Shown here piece by piece: positions 4,575 to 5,269 of a stretch of 5,269 nucleotides of DNA. How positions within the stretch are numbered: the first letter of the stretch is position 1; each line of letters starts with the position of its first letter. The position numbers and the translations under genes are program-made. This stretch comes from [Eubacterium] saphenum (GTDB lineage Bacteria; Bacillota; Clostridia; Oscillospirales; Ruminococcaceae): assembly GCA_004555855.1 (NCBI GenBank), contig SFJQ01000104.1:1-5269 (forward strand), written 5' to 3'. Below the pieces are notes generated by a model, which ran no database searches, was not told the origin of the DNA, and was given only the letters and a program-made list of their open reading frames with translations.

Positions 4575-5269
4575 CCTCGGTGTCGTAGTAGCAGCACTTG
4601 AGGAGCTTTTCCATCTCTTCCTGGCTGGGCTGACGAGGATTTGAGCCTGTGCAGGCGTCGCCGATAGCGTTCTTTGCAATCTCGGGCAGTCTTTCAAGGA
4701 AAACATTCTCGGGAACAAAGCCCTGCTCGCAGGGGTAGCTGTCTGCGCCGTAATTCTTGATGCAGTGCGGGATTCTGAGGTCGTCGTTCATCTTGCGCAG
4801 ATAAGCGATAAGCGCCTTTACCTTGTCGTCATCGGACGCGTTCTTGTCCGCAATTCCCATATAGTCAACAATCACGCCGTAACGCTTCTTTGCGGTTTCG
4901 TCTTTAGCGTTGAACGCGATAACCTTGGGCAGATACATTGCGTTTGCAGCGCCGTGGATAATGTGCGCGCCGTAATCCGCAAAAGCCGCGCCTGTCTTGT
5001 GAGCCATTGAGTGAACGATACCGAGCAGAGCGTTGGAGAACGCCATTCCTGCGAGGCACTGCGCGTTGTGCATACGGTCTCTTGCAGCCATATCGCCGTT
5101 GTAGGAAGCTACAAGGTCGTTTTCAATCATCTCGATTGCGTGAATAGCAAGCGGGTCGGTGTAGTCGCAATTTGCCGTGGAAACATAAGCCTCAACAGCG
5201 TGAGTCATCGCGTCCATACCCGTGTGAGCAACGAGCTTCTGCGGCATTGTTTCGGCAAGCTCGGGGTCA
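4564..5269 (-). CDS. Iron-containing (group III) alcohol dehydrogenase, C-terminal part (5' end beyond the window)
   Basis: The frame is open to the right edge and continues upstream of the ATG at 5247, reading DPELAETMPQKL, a standard family segment, so that ATG is internal. About 234 residues are visible, where full proteins have roughly 380-390. Metal ligands by analogy with FucO, counting from the ATG at 5247, are D12 and H16 in GMDAMTHAVEAY, H79 in HSMAH, and H98 in HGAAN. The end (GSNPRQP...YYDTEVDF) is typical of single-domain clostridial alcohol dehydrogenases, not of AdhE. The enzyme interconverts an aldehyde and its alcohol with NAD(P)H in the cytoplasm. The coenzyme-binding N-terminal half is missing, so NADH versus NADPH and the substrate (ethanol, butanol, 1,2-propanediol) cannot be read. 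The gap between H79 and H98 is five residues longer than in FucO. It precedes nfnAB by 79 bases on the same strand. Confidence 0.92.
   Translation of the reverse strand, partial: DPELAETMPQKLVAHTGMDAMTHAVEAYVSTANCDYTDPLAIHAIEMIENDLVASYNGDMAARDRMHNAQCLAGMAFSNALLGIVHSMAHKTGAAFADYGAHIIHGAANAMYLPKVIAFNAKDETAKKRYGVIVDYMGIADKNASDDDKVKALIAYLRKMNDDLRIPHCIKNYGADSYPCEQGFVPENVFLERLPEIAKNAIGDACTGSNPRQPSQEEMEKLLKCCYYDTEVDF

Noticed and set aside
4485..4718. 78-residue N-terminal extension of NfnA
   Set aside because: It overlaps the adh gene in another frame, is low in family resemblance, and the good ribosome binding site and family start lie at 4484.

Overview
The window comes from a Firmicute, most likely an anaerobic, fermentative clostridium (Oscillospiraceae or Ruminococcaceae-like; the exact lineage is inference). 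The grounds are moderate GC, strong GGAGG-type ribosome binding sites, an iron-dependent alcohol dehydrogenase next to an electron-bifurcating NfnAB pair, and clostridial-type sequences throughout. No RNA gene, CRISPR array or insertion sequence was seen.

Left half, plus strand (1-1837): a small ADP-ribose-type cluster. It opens with the C-terminal 103 residues of a protein cut by the left edge. This tail is helix-turn-helix-like and, from memory, resembles the tail of some Firmicute macro-domain proteins. Next comes a stand-alone von Willebrand A (vWA) protein with a complete MIDAS metal site, then an ADP-ribosylglycohydrolase with its metal ligands intact. The last two overlap by ATGA and are probably translationally coupled. 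The join between the first gene and the vWA gene is the most interesting regulatory point. A bulged hairpin follows the first stop codon. Then a perfect 10-bp inverted repeat flanks a TATAAT box, and its right arm contains the vWA Shine-Dalgarno sequence. A read-through transcript could hide that site, while a transcript started at the internal promoter would leave it free.

Middle (1838-2218): about 380 bases without a convincing gene. It holds several overlapping inverted repeats, protein-like open stretches broken by stops, and a good hairpin terminator (2171-2196) between the convergent halves. It may be a decayed gene or a dispersed intergenic repeat.

Right half, minus strand (5269 down to 2219): a redox operon reading adh, nfnA, nfnB. 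The adh gene is a C-terminal fragment of a group III iron-dependent alcohol dehydrogenase. The nfnA and nfnB genes encode the two subunits of NADH-dependent reduced ferredoxin:NADP+ oxidoreductase and are one base apart. The 79-base gap between adh and nfnA has a plausible sigma-A promoter (TTGATT-17-TATAAG) overlapping the end of adh, followed at once by an 11-bp hairpin. nfnAB may therefore be expressed both by read-through and from its own promoter. Functionally, Nfn would exchange electrons among NADH, reduced ferredoxin and NADPH, and the alcohol dehydrogenase would discharge reducing equivalents onto aldehydes. The left cluster appears unrelated to this metabolism.
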